A stretch of 64,000 bases of DNA from Desulfobacteraceae bacterium (GCA_003599865.1 QZKS01000052.1:1-64000); one strand, 5' to 3'; counted from the stretch's first letter, positions 34,877 through 43,801 are shown. Notes: generated by a model from the letters alone, not told the origin. Numbers and translations: made by a program.

Positions 34877-37800
34877 TTACATATTCCTCCGATATTGGCC
34901 ACCGACACCGTACAGGGCTTTGGTGATCTGCCCCATGGAACAAACCCTTACGGTATTCATTAATTCCTGGAAGACATTATCTCCTGATAGGGCGACCTGC
35001 TGAAGCCGATATAAGGCATCTGCCGATTTTTTTTCATTTCTTTTCTGGAATTCATGAAGTCGTCTCAACTGCGACGCTTTTTCCTCCTCTGTCGCACGTG
35101 CAAGCTCTATGCAGGAAGAGACCTCCTCTTCCGAGATATGAGGATTACGGAATGTGTTCACACCGATGATCGGCAGTTCTCCCGAATGTTTTTTATGCTC
35201 ATAATACAATGATTCCTCCTGAATACTGCTCCTCTGATATCCGGTCTCCATAGCGCCAAGGACTCCTCCTCTGGCGGTAATCCTGTCAAACTCCATCAGA
35301 ACAGCCTCTTCAACCAGATGGGTCAACTCTTCGACAATAAAACTCCCCTGATACACATTCTCATTCATGGAAAGTCCCCATTCCCGATTGATAATCAACT
35401 GGATTGCCAGTGCCCGTCTTACCGATTCATCGGTCGGTGTCGTAATAGCCTCGTCATAGGCATTTGTGTGCAGACTGTTGCAATTATCATAGATGGCACA
35501 TAATGCCTGAAGAGTTGTCCGGATATCATTAAACTGAATTTCCTGACTGTGCAGAGAGCGCCCGGAAGTCTGAATATGATATTTCAGCATTTGCGACCGC
35601 TCAGAGCCTTTATATTTTTCCCGCAGGGCTATGGACCATATTCTTCGTGCAACACGCCCGATAACGGTGTACTCCGGATCCATCCCATTGGAAAAAAAGA
35701 AAGAAAAGTTGGGTGCAAAACGATCCAGGGGCATATTTCTGGAAAGATAATACTCAAGATACGTAAAACCATTGGCAAGTGTTAATGCCAATTGGGTAAT
35801 AGGGTTGGCGCCGGCTTCCGCGATATGATATCCGGAAATCGATACCGAATAAAAATTGCGGACTTTTTTATCAATAAAAAACTGCTGGATATCTCCCATC
35901 ATTTTCAAGGCAAACTCAATGGAGAGTATGCAGGTATTCTGGCCTTGATCCTCTTTCAGGATATCCGCCTGAACCGTTCCCCGGATGTTGGACAGTACAT
36001 GAGCACGGATGTTTTGATATACTTCGGCGGAAGGTTCCTTGCCGTTTTCGGCTTTGTATTTTTCCACCTGCTGATCAATGGCCGTGTTCATAAACATGGC
36101 CAGAATAATCGGAGCCGGCCCGTTAATGGTCATTGAAACCGAGGTGTCGGCCGCACACAGCTCAAAACCGTCATACAGGGTGCGGACATCATCAATCGTA
36201 CAGACACTGACACCTGACGTTCCGACTTTTCCATATATATCCGGACGGATTTCCGGATCATATCCATACAGTGTGACGGAATCAAAGGCTGTTGATAGAC
36301 GGGTGGCGGAATGATTCGCAGACAGGAGTTTAAACCTTCTGTTCGTCCGATGGGGATCTCCCTCACCGGCAAACATTCTGGTGGGATCTTCATCGGTCCG
36401 TTTCAGCGGGAATACGCCGGCAGTATATGGAAATCTCCCTGGAAGATTCTCTTCACGCATCCATCGATACAATTCACCGGGATCCACATACTTGGGCAAT
36501 GATATTCTGGGAATTTTCAGCTTTGAAAGAGATTCCGTATATAAGGGAACACGAAGCTCCCGATCCCGTACTTTATAAACATACTCCTCACCACTATATT
36601 CATCCTTGATTGTATCCCAATCCTGAACAAGACGATCTGTTTCCGGATTAAGCTGTTCTCTCGTTTTATGCATGGAATCGATAAGTTTTTTATGAAAATT
36701 GGAATTATCCTCCAAACCCTCCTGGTTCAGTGTTTCTATCGTTTTCTCCAGATGCCAGACATTTCTGACAATTTCCGCCTGCTCCTTTGTGTATCGATGG
36801 TATTGCCTTACGGTGTCAGCGATTTCGGAAAGGTACCGGACACGATCCGGCGGAATAATAATCGATTTCGAGGTGGATTGTTTGGTCCTGGGTCTGGGAC
36901 GATTCGAAGCAAACTTTACTCCGGTTTTGGCCTCTATTGTATCCAGGATACCAAAATACAGGGCGGTTACGCCATCATCGTTAAACTTGGAGGCAATGGT
37001 TCCATAAACCGGCATCTCTTCCTTGGGTGTATTCCATGCCTTGCGGTTCCGCTGCACCTGTTTTCGAACATCTCTGAGCGCATCCTCGCTCCCCTGCTTT
37101 TCAAACTTATTGATCACGATGATATCGGCATAATCCAGCATGTCAATCTTTTCAAGCTGGGTTGCCGCACCGAATTCACTGGTCATGACATAAATTGATA
37201 TATCCGCCAGATCATGCACCCGGGAATTCCCCTGACCAATGCCGGCGGTTTCGGCTATGACCAGATCAAACCCTGCGGCCTTAGCGACCTGGATTGCTTC
37301 CGGCATGGATTCCGGCACCTCGGAATTCGACTTCCGGGTGGCGAGACTGCGCATGTATAATCTTGGATTTCCAAGGCTGTTCATGCGGATTCGATCCCCC
37401 AAAAGCGCTCCTCCGGTTTTTCGGCGTGACGGATCTCCGCATATGACGGCGACATGAATATCTTCCATGTCCATTAAGAGACGGATCAGGATTTCATCTG
37501 TCAGAGAAGATTTTCCGGCGCCTCCCGTGCCGGTAATACCGATTACCGGTACATTCCGGTTACCGATTTTTTCCGCAAGCTGGGCCTTGATCTTTTTCAG
37601 GTTGCCGTTTTCACTGTCTTTTGCATGACCGACAAAGGTAATCAGATGGGCAATGGACAGCCGATTTTCCGTTGAAAGGTTTTTCAGATCAAACGCCGTA
37701 CTCTTTATGGTTGAAAAATCCATCTGTTCCACCATATGGTTGATCATCCCCTGCAATCCTCTCTTTGCCCCTTCTTCCGGAGAATAGATTTTGGTCACTC

Positions 37801-38152
37801 CATATGCTTGCAGTTCCTTGATTTCATCCGGGACAATGACACCGCCGCCGCCGCCGAATATTTTGATGTGGGCAGCATTTTTCTCCTGTAACAGATCCAC
37901 CATATACTTAAAAAACTCCATATGGCCGCCCTGGTAACTGGATACGGCGATGCCCTGCACATCCTCGTCAATTGCCGCTTCCACAATTTCCTGTGCAGAG
38001 CGGTTGTGGCCCAGATGAACCACCTCCACACCGGTATCCTGGAGAATCCTCCGCATGATATTGATCGATGCATCATGGCCATCAAACAGTGATGTGGCCG
38101 TAATGACCCGTATCGTATTATTCGGTTTGTAAACCTCTACCCCAACAGACAT
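34877..38152 (-). CDS. icmF: Fused isobutyryl-CoA mutase IcmF
   Basis: This 1091-residue enzyme interconverts isobutyryl-CoA and n-butyryl-CoA using adenosylcobalamin. Domains in order: B12-binding domain (about 12-150; base-off His in '[15 protein letters not shown]' and '[12 protein letters not shown]'); MeaB-like GTPase chaperone domain with P-loop '[13 protein letters not shown]' at about 205-217 and 'VINKFEKQG'; linker; then the TIM-barrel substrate domain ('[34 protein letters not shown]', '[26 protein letters not shown]'). The ATG at 38152 has AGGAG upstream. The tetR gene lies 84 bases upstream on the same strand, likely one operon. Some relatives act on isovaleryl- or pivalyl-CoA, so substrate choice is not certain. 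Confidence 0.95.
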   Translation of the reverse strand: MSVGVEVYKPNNTIRVITATSLFDGHDASINIMRRILQDTGVEVVHLGHNRSAQEIVEAAIDEDVQGIAVSSYQGGHMEFFKYMVDLLQEKNAAHIKIFGGGGGVIVPDEIKELQAYGVTKIYSPEEGAKRGLQGMINHMVEQMDFSTIKSTAFDLKNLSTENRLSIAHLITFVGHAKDSENGNLKKIKAQLAEKIGNRNVPVIGITGTGGAGKSSLTDEILIRLLMDMEDIHVAVICGDPSRRKTGGALLGDRIRMNSLGNPRLYMRSLATRKSNSEVPESMPEAIQVAKAAGFDLVIAETAGIGQGNSRVHDLADISIYVMTSEFGAATQLEKIDMLDYADIIVINKFEKQGSEDALRDVRKQVQRNRKAWNTPKEEMPVYGTIASKFNDDGVTALYFGILDTIEAKTGVKFASNRPRPRTKQSTSKSIIIPPDRVRYLSEIADTVRQYHRYTKEQAEIVRNVWHLEKTIETLNQEGLEDNSNFHKKLIDSMHKTREQLNPETDRLVQDWDTIKDEYSGEEYVYKVRDRELRVPLYTESLSKLKIPRISLPKYVDPGELYRWMREENLPGRFPYTAGVFPLKRTDEDPTRMFAGEGDPHRTNRRFKLLSANHSATRLSTAFDSVTLYGYDPEIRPDIYGKVGTSGVSVCTIDDVRTLYDGFELCAADTSVSMTINGPAPIILAMFMNTAIDQQVEKYKAENGKEPSAEVYQNIRAHVLSNIRGTVQADILKEDQGQNTCILSIEFALKMMGDIQQFFIDKKVRNFYSVSISGYHIAEAGANPITQLALTLANGFTYLEYYLSRNMPLDRFAPNFSFFFSNGMDPEYTVIGRVARRIWSIALREKYKGSERSQMLKYHIQTSGRSLHSQEIQFNDIRTTLQALCAIYDNCNSLHTNAYDEAITTPTDESVRRALAIQLIINREWGLSMNENVYQGSFIVEELTHLVEEAVLMEFDRITARGGVLGAMETGYQRSSIQEESLYYEHKKHSGELPIIGVNTFRNPHISEEEVSSCIELARATEEEKASQLRRLHEFQKRNEKKSADALYRLQQVALSGDNVFQELMNTVRVCSMGQITKALYGVGGQYRRNM

Positions 38153-38236
38153 TTTTCCTGCTCCTTTCCAAAAACCTGACTGACACACACAATATTTTTT
38201 GCATTCAAAAATAGTAACTGAATGAATTCATTTTTT

Positions 38237-38905
38237 TTATGTTTCCAGCATGCCAAAAATCGTTTTCGTTTGAAAGTCAATAAACTCATCGATTGAATAA
38301 TGGCGGGTATAGTACCAGCGGCGAAACGCCCATGATTGCCCCAGAATCGATATATTATGAGCAATAAGATCAATGGTTTTCCGGTCCAGTTTCGGAAAGT
38401 CGGCCGTTGTGTTGATTTTGGTCAGAACATCCACAAAAATGCCGGTTATCCGTATCTCATTCTCCAGAACTTTTTTTTTCCACTGAAGCGGCAGAAACTG
38501 CGTTACCTGGTACATCAGAAGGATATGATCCGACATCAGGTCACAGACCATAAAAAATTCCCGGATCACCTGTGCCAGTGTTTTCCGCCCCGGAGTCACG
38601 CCGGCCAATATTTTCCCGACACTGACCTCAACCTCCGAATGGATGGCATCACAAACCAGATACAGGACATCCTCTTTGGATGTAACATACTCATACAGCG
38701 AGCCGATGGAAAATCCGGACAACCTGGCAATCTGCCTGGTAGTTGTTTTATGAAATCCATTTTTGATAAAAAGCTGTACCGACGCATCGACAATTTGTCT
38801 TCTTCTCTGTTTAACAAGGTCAGGATCTTTGATCTGGGTGGGGACATCTTTTGTTCTGCCTTCGGATGACCTGTCCGCTTCTTGTTTGTCTTCATCTGTT
38901 CCCAC
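38237..38905 (-). CDS. TetR-family regulator, probably of icmF
   Basis: The TetR helix-turn-helix at about 35-85 reads 'RRRQIVDASVQLFIKNGFHKTTTRQIARLSGFSIGSLYEYVTSKEDVLYLV', followed by a helical ligand domain ('FFMVCDLMSDHILLMYQVTQFLPLQW'). The start is GTG 38905. A near-palindromic operator lies 25 bases upstream and the acyl-CoA mutase gene follows, so an acyl-CoA-responsive autoregulator of this operon is the best guess, as in other TetR regulators of beta-oxidation. Ligand not shown by the sequence. Confidence 0.9.
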   Translation of the reverse strand: MGTDEDKQEADRSSEGRTKDVPTQIKDPDLVKQRRRQIVDASVQLFIKNGFHKTTTRQIARLSGFSIGSLYEYVTSKEDVLYLVCDAIHSEVEVSVGKILAGVTPGRKTLAQVIREFFMVCDLMSDHILLMYQVTQFLPLQWKKKVLENEIRITGIFVDVLTKINTTADFPKLDRKTIDLIAHNISILGQSWAFRRWYYTRHYSIDEFIDFQTKTIFGMLET

Positions 38906-38929
38906 AAGGTACCGCCTTTGTTAATAGTC

Positions 38930-38947
38930 TGAATGAGCGCTCGGTCA
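38930..38947. promoter_or_regulatory. Putative TetR operator upstream of tetR-icmF
   Basis: TGAATGAGCGCTCGGTCA is an 18-bp near-palindrome (GAGCGCTC core, TGA/TCA outer arms). It resembles the TGA-N-GA/TC-N-TCA sites of TetR regulators of fatty-acid catabolism. It lies 25 bases upstream of the tetR start, where bound protein would block transcription of the operon. Confidence 0.6.
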
Positions 38948-39161
38948 AAGATGTAATGATTATCACTGATTTTAAATATTTGTCAAGATTTTACAGTTCG
39001 GGAATTGCCGTTCAGATGACTATATTTTTTTTTATCTTATTTTTCAAAATATTGGAAACTGCGGTTGAATTCACCATGCACGTTAGCGAACCGGTGAAAT
39101 GATTTTATGCTTTGATTTCATCTATGGGTGATATCTGTTTTCCATGTTGAATACGTTCTGG

Positions 39162-39181
39162 ACTCCGGTTTTCACCGGAGT
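39162..39181. repeat. REP-like hairpin
   Basis: ACTCCGGT-TTTC-ACCGGAGT forms an 8-bp stem with a 4-base loop, embedded in GTTCTGG...GACGG. Short 'tccggttttcaccgga' hairpins are dispersed as intergenic repeats in many proteobacterial genomes. Only one copy was seen in this window. Confidence 0.5.
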
Positions 39182-39264
39182 GACGGAATTGGGACTTTTT
39201 ACGGTTTCATTAACCTTATGTCAATCGCTTTTTGAATTCTATATAGTGGCCCCCGAACTATATA

Positions 39265-39360
39265 TTGCCTAACAAAAATAATTTTTCAGATTTTTGTTAG
39301 GCAAAAAATCTTGACAAATATTGCCTAACAATATATTGTATCAGTCAATTTGTTAGGCAA
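39265..39360. promoter_or_regulatory. Duplicated inverted-repeat operator array of the nucleotidyltransferase operon
   Basis: TTGCCTAACAA occurs at 39265-39275 and 39321-39331, and its reverse complement TTGTTAGGCAA at 39294-39304 and 39350-39360. Each pair has an 18-base spacer, and the two pairs are offset by exactly 56 bases. The third half-site lies between a TTGACA -35 (39311-39316) and a -10-like TATTGT (39334-39339), so a bound repressor would block the promoter. The array ends 29 bases before the first ATG of the two-gene operon. Confidence 0.8.
39311..39339 (+). promoter_or_regulatory. Putative promoter of the nucleotidyltransferase operon
   Basis: TTGACA at 39311 and TATTGT at 39334 with a 17-base spacer, placed inside the second operator unit, about 50 bases before the ATG at 39390. 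Confidence 0.6.
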
Positions 39361-39389
39361 TATTACATTAATTGGCAGAAAAGGGGCAT

Positions 39390-39704
39390 ATGAATTTCTT
39401 AAAAAGTATCATAGAAGAAGAGCAACATCGTTTAATGGCTCTTAAAAAAAAATATCAATCCGAAATTCTCTCACTCCCAAGAGGAAGTATTTCGATAAAA
39501 AAAAGAAATAAGAAAAAATATATATACCTTGCGGTTCGTGAAAAAGAAAAGGTTAAATTTCAATATATCGGCCCTGCGCTCTCCCAAAAACCGGAAGATA
39601 TTATTCAAAAAATACAAAAAAGAAAAGATTTTGAAGAAAAATTAAAAAAGGTCAAAAAAGATTTAATGGAGATTAAAAAAGTACTTCATGGAAAAAAGAT
39701 ATAA
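39390..39704 (+). CDS. Small basic coiled-coil protein, partner of the nucleotidyltransferase
   Basis: A 104-residue Lys-rich protein: N-terminal helix 'LKSIIEEEQHRLMALKKKYQSEILSLPRGSISIKKRNKKKYIYLAVREKEKVKFQYIGP', then a C-terminal charged helix ('FEEKLKKVKKDLMEIKKVLHG'). The central 'GSISIKK..KKKYIYL..RE..KVKFQYIG' is a small beta-hairpin pattern seen in uncharacterised proteins next to nucleotidyltransferases; I cannot name the family firmly. ATG 39390 is chosen over the TTG at 39372. It overlaps the next gene by 17 bases, as antitoxin genes often do with toxins. Confidence 0.75.
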   Translation: MNFLKSIIEEEQHRLMALKKKYQSEILSLPRGSISIKKRNKKKYIYLAVREKEKVKFQYIGPALSQKPEDIIQKIQKRKDFEEKLKKVKKDLMEIKKVLHGKKI

Positions 39705-40380
39705 GCTTCTATATAAAGTATTAGAAGAATTGCATACAGCCGGTGTTCTTGAAAAGTTCATTCTTGTTGGTAGCTGGTGCCATTATTTTTATCAGTTTCT
39801 ATTTGACGGAGCACCGGAAATCCCTCTGTTAAGAACAACCGATATAGATTTTCTTGTACCGAATCCGGTGCATATCGAAAGAAAAATTGATGTCTCAACA
39901 TTATTGAACAATCTTGGTTTTGACAGTGATTTTGATTACCATTCCGGATTGGTTAAGTATGTCCATCCTGACCTTGAAATCCAATTTCTAACCCCAGCAA
40001 TAGGACGGAGTAAAAAAACACCATATGAAATTAAAAAATTCAACATCAATGCAGAAGGTCTTCGCTACCTGACGCTGCTTCAGGAAAATAGATTTCCAAT
40101 AATACATAATCATATAACACTATGGATTCCTGAACCGGAAGCATATATTCTTCATAAAATATTGATCAGCCAAAAAAGAAAGGATGAGATAAAAAGAAAC
40201 AAAGATCTGATATCTGCAAAAGAGATTGGTGAATTTTGTCTTACTATAGAAAACCGCAGGGAACGGATAAAATCGATATTTTTGAGTTTGCCACTGAAAT
40301 GGCAAAAAAATATTTTAAACAACGTAGTCCAGATCTCACCGCAATTACATGGTTTTCTGCACCTCTCTCATACAAAATAA
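39688..40380 (+). CDS. Nucleotidyltransferase-fold protein (MNT/AbiEii-like)
   Basis: A 230-residue protein with the polymerase-beta-type signature: 'KFILVGSWCHYFYQ' (the hG[GS] helix start) followed by 'PLLRTTDIDFLVPNP' (DxD metal ligands). A helical C-terminal half follows ('EAYILHKILISQKRKDEIKRNKDLISAKEIGEFC'), like AbiEii/MenA-type toxin nucleotidyltransferases. Active-site residues look intact. It is AT-rich compared with the flanking genes and is coupled to a small basic partner under a shared operator array, so a toxin-antitoxin or abortive-infection role is likely but unproved. Confidence 0.8.
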   Translation: MEKRYKLLYKVLEELHTAGVLEKFILVGSWCHYFYQFLFDGAPEIPLLRTTDIDFLVPNPVHIERKIDVSTLLNNLGFDSDFDYHSGLVKYVHPDLEIQFLTPAIGRSKKTPYEIKKFNINAEGLRYLTLLQENRFPIIHNHITLWIPEPEAYILHKILISQKRKDEIKRNKDLISAKEIGEFCLTIENRRERIKSIFLSLPLKWQKNILNNVVQISPQLHGFLHLSHTK

Positions 40381-40520
40381 CCAAAGCATCCGGCAGTATT
40401 TCCTGTCAGTTGAGGGTTTGTCTCGTCGAGTTGTGTCCGGTAGGAGAGCGACGAGATGACAATCTGGCTGGCGATTACTTGGCACACATCCTCTGACGAA
40501 CGCTTTTGGAACAGTGACAT
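40368..40520 (-). pseudogene. Truncated second integron cassette gene
   Basis: A 50-codon frame begins 20 bases after the attC-like site with ATG 40520: 'MSLFQKRSSEDVCQVIASQ', then 'IVISSLSYRTQLDETNPQLTGN'. The last few codons run into the 3' end of the oppositely oriented nucleotidyltransferase gene and hit a stop there. It looks like the N-terminus of a cassette gene that was cut when the AT-rich operon joined the array. Family not recognised. Confidence 0.45.
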
Positions 40521-40539
40521 GATTCCCATTCTTTAGTCC

Positions 40540-40613
40540 TTCCAACGTTCGGCTTCAGTCGCGAGTGAAACGAGTCGGACTGGAAGTCATTGTTGAGCCC
40601 CGACACGTTAATG
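40540..40613 (-). other. attC-like integron recombination site
   Basis: This 74-base segment directly follows, and overlaps, the stop codon of the cassette gene. Read on the minus strand it has CATTAAC at one end and GTTGGAA at the other (near RYYYAAC and GTTRRRY), outer arms AACGT/ACGTT, inner arms GGCTCA and TGAAGCC that pair with one extra unpaired A (the extrahelical base), and a paired terminal segment (AGTCCGA with TCGCGACT). Order and spacing fit a folded attC. The last core base deviates from consensus. No integrase gene is in the window. Confidence 0.72.
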
Positions 40614-41138
40614 ATGAATTGAAAGTTCTTTAATATCGCCGCTCCCTTGGTAGATGATGTATCCGGCCTGAATGGCATCCAATGGAATGGACCCGACGAC
40701 AGCAGCCTCTATGTGAGGCATTAGTGTGTGCCGGTGCGCATTTTCTGTATGCTGCCGATCTGCGAGATCTTTTGGCGAGAAGTACTCACCACTTACTTTT
40801 GTGACATCAATTTTCAGCCACACCGCAGCAGACCACCCTTGACGAACCGGAACAAAGATTCGCCAACTCGACATGGGGCACGCTTTGCTATAAGCGATTG
40901 GGTCAAAATCGTGGAAATCGAAAAGGCTGATCCCACCGATGTGGCGAACATATGGGTAATGGTCTGGCCCCCGACTAGTTTTCCAGCGTTCGGCATCGGG
41001 GATATCGGGATTAGCGATAACTTCCCCGGCACAACGGATTGACTCGAATCGATCTGGACGGGTTGTGTGCCAGATCGCATTACGCAACATTTCTGGGAAT
41101 CCGTCATCACTCATAACTGCGTTCATCAGCGGCCCAAC
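40546..41138 (-). mobile_element. Integron gene cassette without integrase (relic array)
   Basis: The unit runs from a 5' core GTTGGGC (41138-41132), five bases before the gene's ATG, to the GTT of the attC-like site at 40546. This is the compact cassette layout: short leader, one gene, attC at its stop codon. The gene's base composition is GC-richer than the flanking AT-rich operon. No attC is seen upstream of 41138, so the array is reduced to one whole and one partial cassette. Confidence 0.65.
40608..41126 (-). CDS. Integron-cassette-encoded protein of unknown function
   Basis: Not recognised. The 172-residue protein is soluble, without signal peptide: 'NAIWHTTRPDRFESIRCAGEVIANPDIPDAERW', 'YPYVRHIGGISLFDFHDFDPIAYSKACPMSSWRIFVPVRQ', 'AAVWLKIDVTKV'. 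The opening (WHTTRPDRFESIRCAG) recalls ADP-ribosyltransferase-like folds that begin with an H-T/H-x-T strand and an 'I...G' helix, but that resemblance is weak. Cassette genes of unknown function in relic arrays are often defence or toxin related. The stop codon is part of the attC-like site. Confidence 0.75.
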   Translation of the reverse strand: MNAVMSDDGFPEMLRNAIWHTTRPDRFESIRCAGEVIANPDIPDAERWKTSRGPDHYPYVRHIGGISLFDFHDFDPIAYSKACPMSSWRIFVPVRQGWSAAVWLKIDVTKVSGEYFSPKDLADRQHTENAHRHTLMPHIEAAVVGSIPLDAIQAGYIIYQGSGDIKELSIHH

Positions 41139-41741
41139 ATATTGATTGATAGGTCAATTTTCCCTGACCAGTTCGGGCACTTTTTCCCTGACAAGTTCCA
41201 AATCAGGGGGTTTTCAGGCATTTTTGCCCTGATATTTTCACAATAAATCGCTTGAAAAAAGTGAAATGTTCCGTATATCGAAACCGGAATACCATAACAT
41301 CATCAACGATAAAGTTTTACAACAGAATCATTTTCTCCCCATTAAGTCAATATCAAATTTATCGGAAACTGTCGGATAACGTCCTTGAAATTATGCACAT
41401 TCACCGCTGTTCCATCCGCAGGGAACGAATCTGCTGCAAATGGTTTAAAAAATAATCCATTCAGAACCGGGATAAAAAACGAAACCCGGATGAATTGAGA
41501 CAGATGCAGAACAAACTGAGAGAAGGCTTATCCGCCGAACCCGGCACCAGATAAAAAATATTGGCGCTTACAGAATGCTCTGGAGCAAGTGCTGGATACT
41601 GGATGGATATCGCGCTGCCCTGCGCGAAAGAAATTTGTTTTGATTTTCCGGCTGTTTGTGATAGGTAAAAAGTTCTCAAACTTACTGAAGTATATGGAAT
41701 GATAACTTGTTTAACAACGCAGAAACAAAGGATGAGCAAAA
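41139..41741. other. Intergenic region at the edge of the accessory island
   Basis: About 600 bases. The first 100 carry the CCCTGA repeats listed separately. Beyond them a 31-codon plus-strand fragment (41459-41554, 'NRDKKRNPDELRQMQNKLREG' in part) looks coding but begins after a stop and may be gene debris. A plus 67-codon frame at 41252 and a minus 92-codon frame at 41739 have no supporting features. The thiolase ribosome site is at the right end. Confidence 0.5.
41154..41233. repeat. CCCTGA-type direct and inverted repeats, possible transposon end
   Basis: TTTTCCCTGACCAGTTC (from 41159) and TTTTTCCCTGACAAGTTC (from 41182) repeat with a 24-base offset. A third degenerate copy TTTTTGCCCTGATATTTTC starts at 41221, and ATCAGGG at 41203-41209 is its inverted partner. 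Multiple short terminal repeats are typical of IS21 or Tn7-like ends, but no transposase is present. Confidence 0.45.
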
Positions 41742-42917
41742 ATGAAAGAGGCCGTGATTGTCAGTGCTGTTCGTACCCCTTTAGGCAGCTTTAACGGAAG
41801 CCTGGGACAGATTGGTGCTACCGAACTGGGTGGTCTCGTAATCCGTGAGGCTCTCAAAAAAGCCAATATACCAATGAATCAGGTGAATGAAGTGATCATG
41901 GGTCAGGTTCTTCCCTGCGGATATGGTCAGAATCCTGCAAAACAGGCTGCTGTAAAAGCCGGAATGCCGTGGGAAACGGAATGCATTACAATCAATAAGG
42001 TTTGCGGTTCCGCCTTAAAAGCGGTCATGCTGGGCGCTCAGGCGATTCAGTTGGGTGATGCGGATGTGGTTGTTGCAGGCGGCATGGAAAACATGACCAT
42101 GGCTCCCTACTACCTTGAAAAAGGAAGATTCGGTTACAGAATGGGACCGGGAAAAATACAGGATCATATGGTTCATGACGGCTTGTGGGATATAGTCAAT
42201 GATTTCCACATGGGGATGTCCAATGAACTCTGCTCGGAAAAATACAATGTCAGCCGTGAAGAACAGGATCGTTATGCAGCGGAATCCTATCGGCGTGCAA
42301 TGGAAGCCATCCGTTCCGGAAGATTCAGGGATGAAATCGTACCGGTTGACATACCGGGCAAAAAAGGGAAAACCATCGTGTTTGCACAGGATGAATGCCC
42401 TGCTGAGACCAGCTATGCAACCCTTTCTGAATTAAAAAGCGCGTTCAAAAAAGATGGCGTCGGTACAGCAGGCAATGCATCCATTATCAGTGATGGAGCT
42501 GCTGCTGTCGTATTGATGTCCCGGGAAAAAGCCGAAAGCCTCGGATGTGAAGTCCTGGTGACCATTGGCGCCCAGGCCTCCTATGGAATCGACATGAAAT
42601 ATGTTCTGGTGGCACCGATATGGGCTGTTCCAAAATGTCTGAAAAAGGAAGGGATCGGGAAAGAGGATATTGATCTTTATGAAATCAACGAGGCATTCAG
42701 CGGTTCAACAGTTTCTGTGCTGAAGGAACTGAAGCTGGATGCAAATAAGGTCAATGTCAACGGCGGAAGTGTCGCCCTGGGCCATCCCATTGGCGCCAGC
42801 GGCTGCCGGGTTCTGGTGACATTGATTCATGAAATGATCAAACAGGATAAAAAAACCGGCCTTGCTTCTTTATGTCTGGGTGGCGGAGAAGCGGTTGCCT
42901 TGATTGTCAAACGATAA
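41742..42917 (+). CDS. Acetyl-CoA C-acetyltransferase (thiolase)
   Basis: This 391-residue thiolase condenses or cleaves acyl-CoA and acetyl-CoA. The nucleophile is Cys88 in 'INKVCGSALKAVMLG'. The His of 'NGGSVALGHPIGASGCRVL' and the second Cys of 'LASLCLGGGEAVALIVKR' are intact. 'MKEAVIVSAVRTPLGSFNGSL' is the usual start. Length and motifs fit AtoB/PhaA-type acetoacetyl-CoA thiolases. It is followed after 29 bases by 3-hydroxybutyryl-CoA dehydrogenase, so the pair makes or breaks 3-hydroxybutyryl-CoA. Confidence 0.95.
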   Translation: MKEAVIVSAVRTPLGSFNGSLGQIGATELGGLVIREALKKANIPMNQVNEVIMGQVLPCGYGQNPAKQAAVKAGMPWETECITINKVCGSALKAVMLGAQAIQLGDADVVVAGGMENMTMAPYYLEKGRFGYRMGPGKIQDHMVHDGLWDIVNDFHMGMSNELCSEKYNVSREEQDRYAAESYRRAMEAIRSGRFRDEIVPVDIPGKKGKTIVFAQDECPAETSYATLSELKSAFKKDGVGTAGNASIISDGAAAVVLMSREKAESLGCEVLVTIGAQASYGIDMKYVLVAPIWAVPKCLKKEGIGKEDIDLYEINEAFSGSTVSVLKELKLDANKVNVNGGSVALGHPIGASGCRVLVTLIHEMIKQDKKTGLASLCLGGGEAVALIVKR

Positions 42918-42946
42918 AGGATTCCCCATATAAATTCAGGAGGTGA

Positions 42947-43801
42947 ATGATGACGATAAAAATATTTGGCGTAATCGGGGCCGGACAGATGGGAAATGGT
43001 ATTGCCCAGGTCGCAGCATCCAGCGGTCTTCAGGTGATCATGAATGATATCAAGATTGAATTTGTCGAAAAAGGGTTTTCCTTCATTGAAAAAAATCTTC
43101 AGCGAAGTGTCGACAAGGGCAAGCTCGCTCCGGAGAAAAAAGATGAAATCCTGGGCCGGATCACCAAAAGCACCAATCTTCAGGATATGGAATCCGCCGA
43201 CTTCATGGTGGAGGCTGCAACGGAAAATGAGGAACTGAAATTCGGAATCTTCCGGAAACTGGATCAGATCTGCAGGCCCGAAGCGATCCTGTCCACCAAT
43301 ACCTCATCCATTCCCATCGGAAGAATTGCTTCCCAGACCAAACGTCCGGGAAAGGTAATTGGAATGCATTTTATGAATCCCGTACCGGTCATGAAGCTGA
43401 TTGAGGTGATTCGCGGTATTGCCACTTCCGATGAGACATTTAAGACCACCTGGGATTTATGTGAAGCCTTTGGGAAGACTCCGGCTGAGGCCGCAGATTT
43501 CCCCGGATTTATCGCAAACCGCATCCTGATGCCCATGATCAACGAAGCCGTCTTTTGCCTGTATCATGGTGTGGGGAAAAAAGAAGACATCGATACGGTC
43601 ATGAAACTCGGCATGAATCACCCCATGGGGCCGCTGGCCCTGGCCGACCTCATTGGTCTTGATACCTGCCTTGCCATCATGGAAACCCTGTATGATGGAT
43701 TCAAGGACTCCAAATACCGCCCCTGCCCTCTTCTGCGAAAATATGTGGAGGCCGGCTGGCTGGGAAGGAAGACGGGGAAGGGTTTTTATAGCTACCAATA
43801 A
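42947..43801 (+). CDS. hbd: 3-hydroxybutyryl-CoA dehydrogenase
   Basis: A 284-residue dehydrogenase with the NAD-binding Rossmann motif 'GVIGAGQMGNGIAQVAASSGLQVIMNDI', catalytic Ser/His/Glu/Asn segments 'LSTNTSSIPIGRIA', 'VIGMHFMNPVPVMKLIEVI' and 'DFPGFIANRILMPMINEAVF', and the dimerisation domain 'GMNHPMGPLALADLIGLDTCLAIMETLYDGF'. A perfect AGGAGGTGA precedes two ATGs (42947 and 42950), and the second has the better spacing. It acts with the thiolase upstream; the butyryl-CoA produced would be an IcmF substrate. Confidence 0.96.
   Translation: MMTIKIFGVIGAGQMGNGIAQVAASSGLQVIMNDIKIEFVEKGFSFIEKNLQRSVDKGKLAPEKKDEILGRITKSTNLQDMESADFMVEAATENEELKFGIFRKLDQICRPEAILSTNTSSIPIGRIASQTKRPGKVIGMHFMNPVPVMKLIEVIRGIATSDETFKTTWDLCEAFGKTPAEAADFPGFIANRILMPMINEAVFCLYHGVGKKEDIDTVMKLGMNHPMGPLALADLIGLDTCLAIMETLYDGFKDSKYRPCPLLRKYVEAGWLGRKTGKGFYSYQ

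Noticed and set aside
41252..41455. 67-codon plus-strand frame in the gap before the thiolase gene
   Set aside because: Random-looking composition, no ribosome site, no domain.
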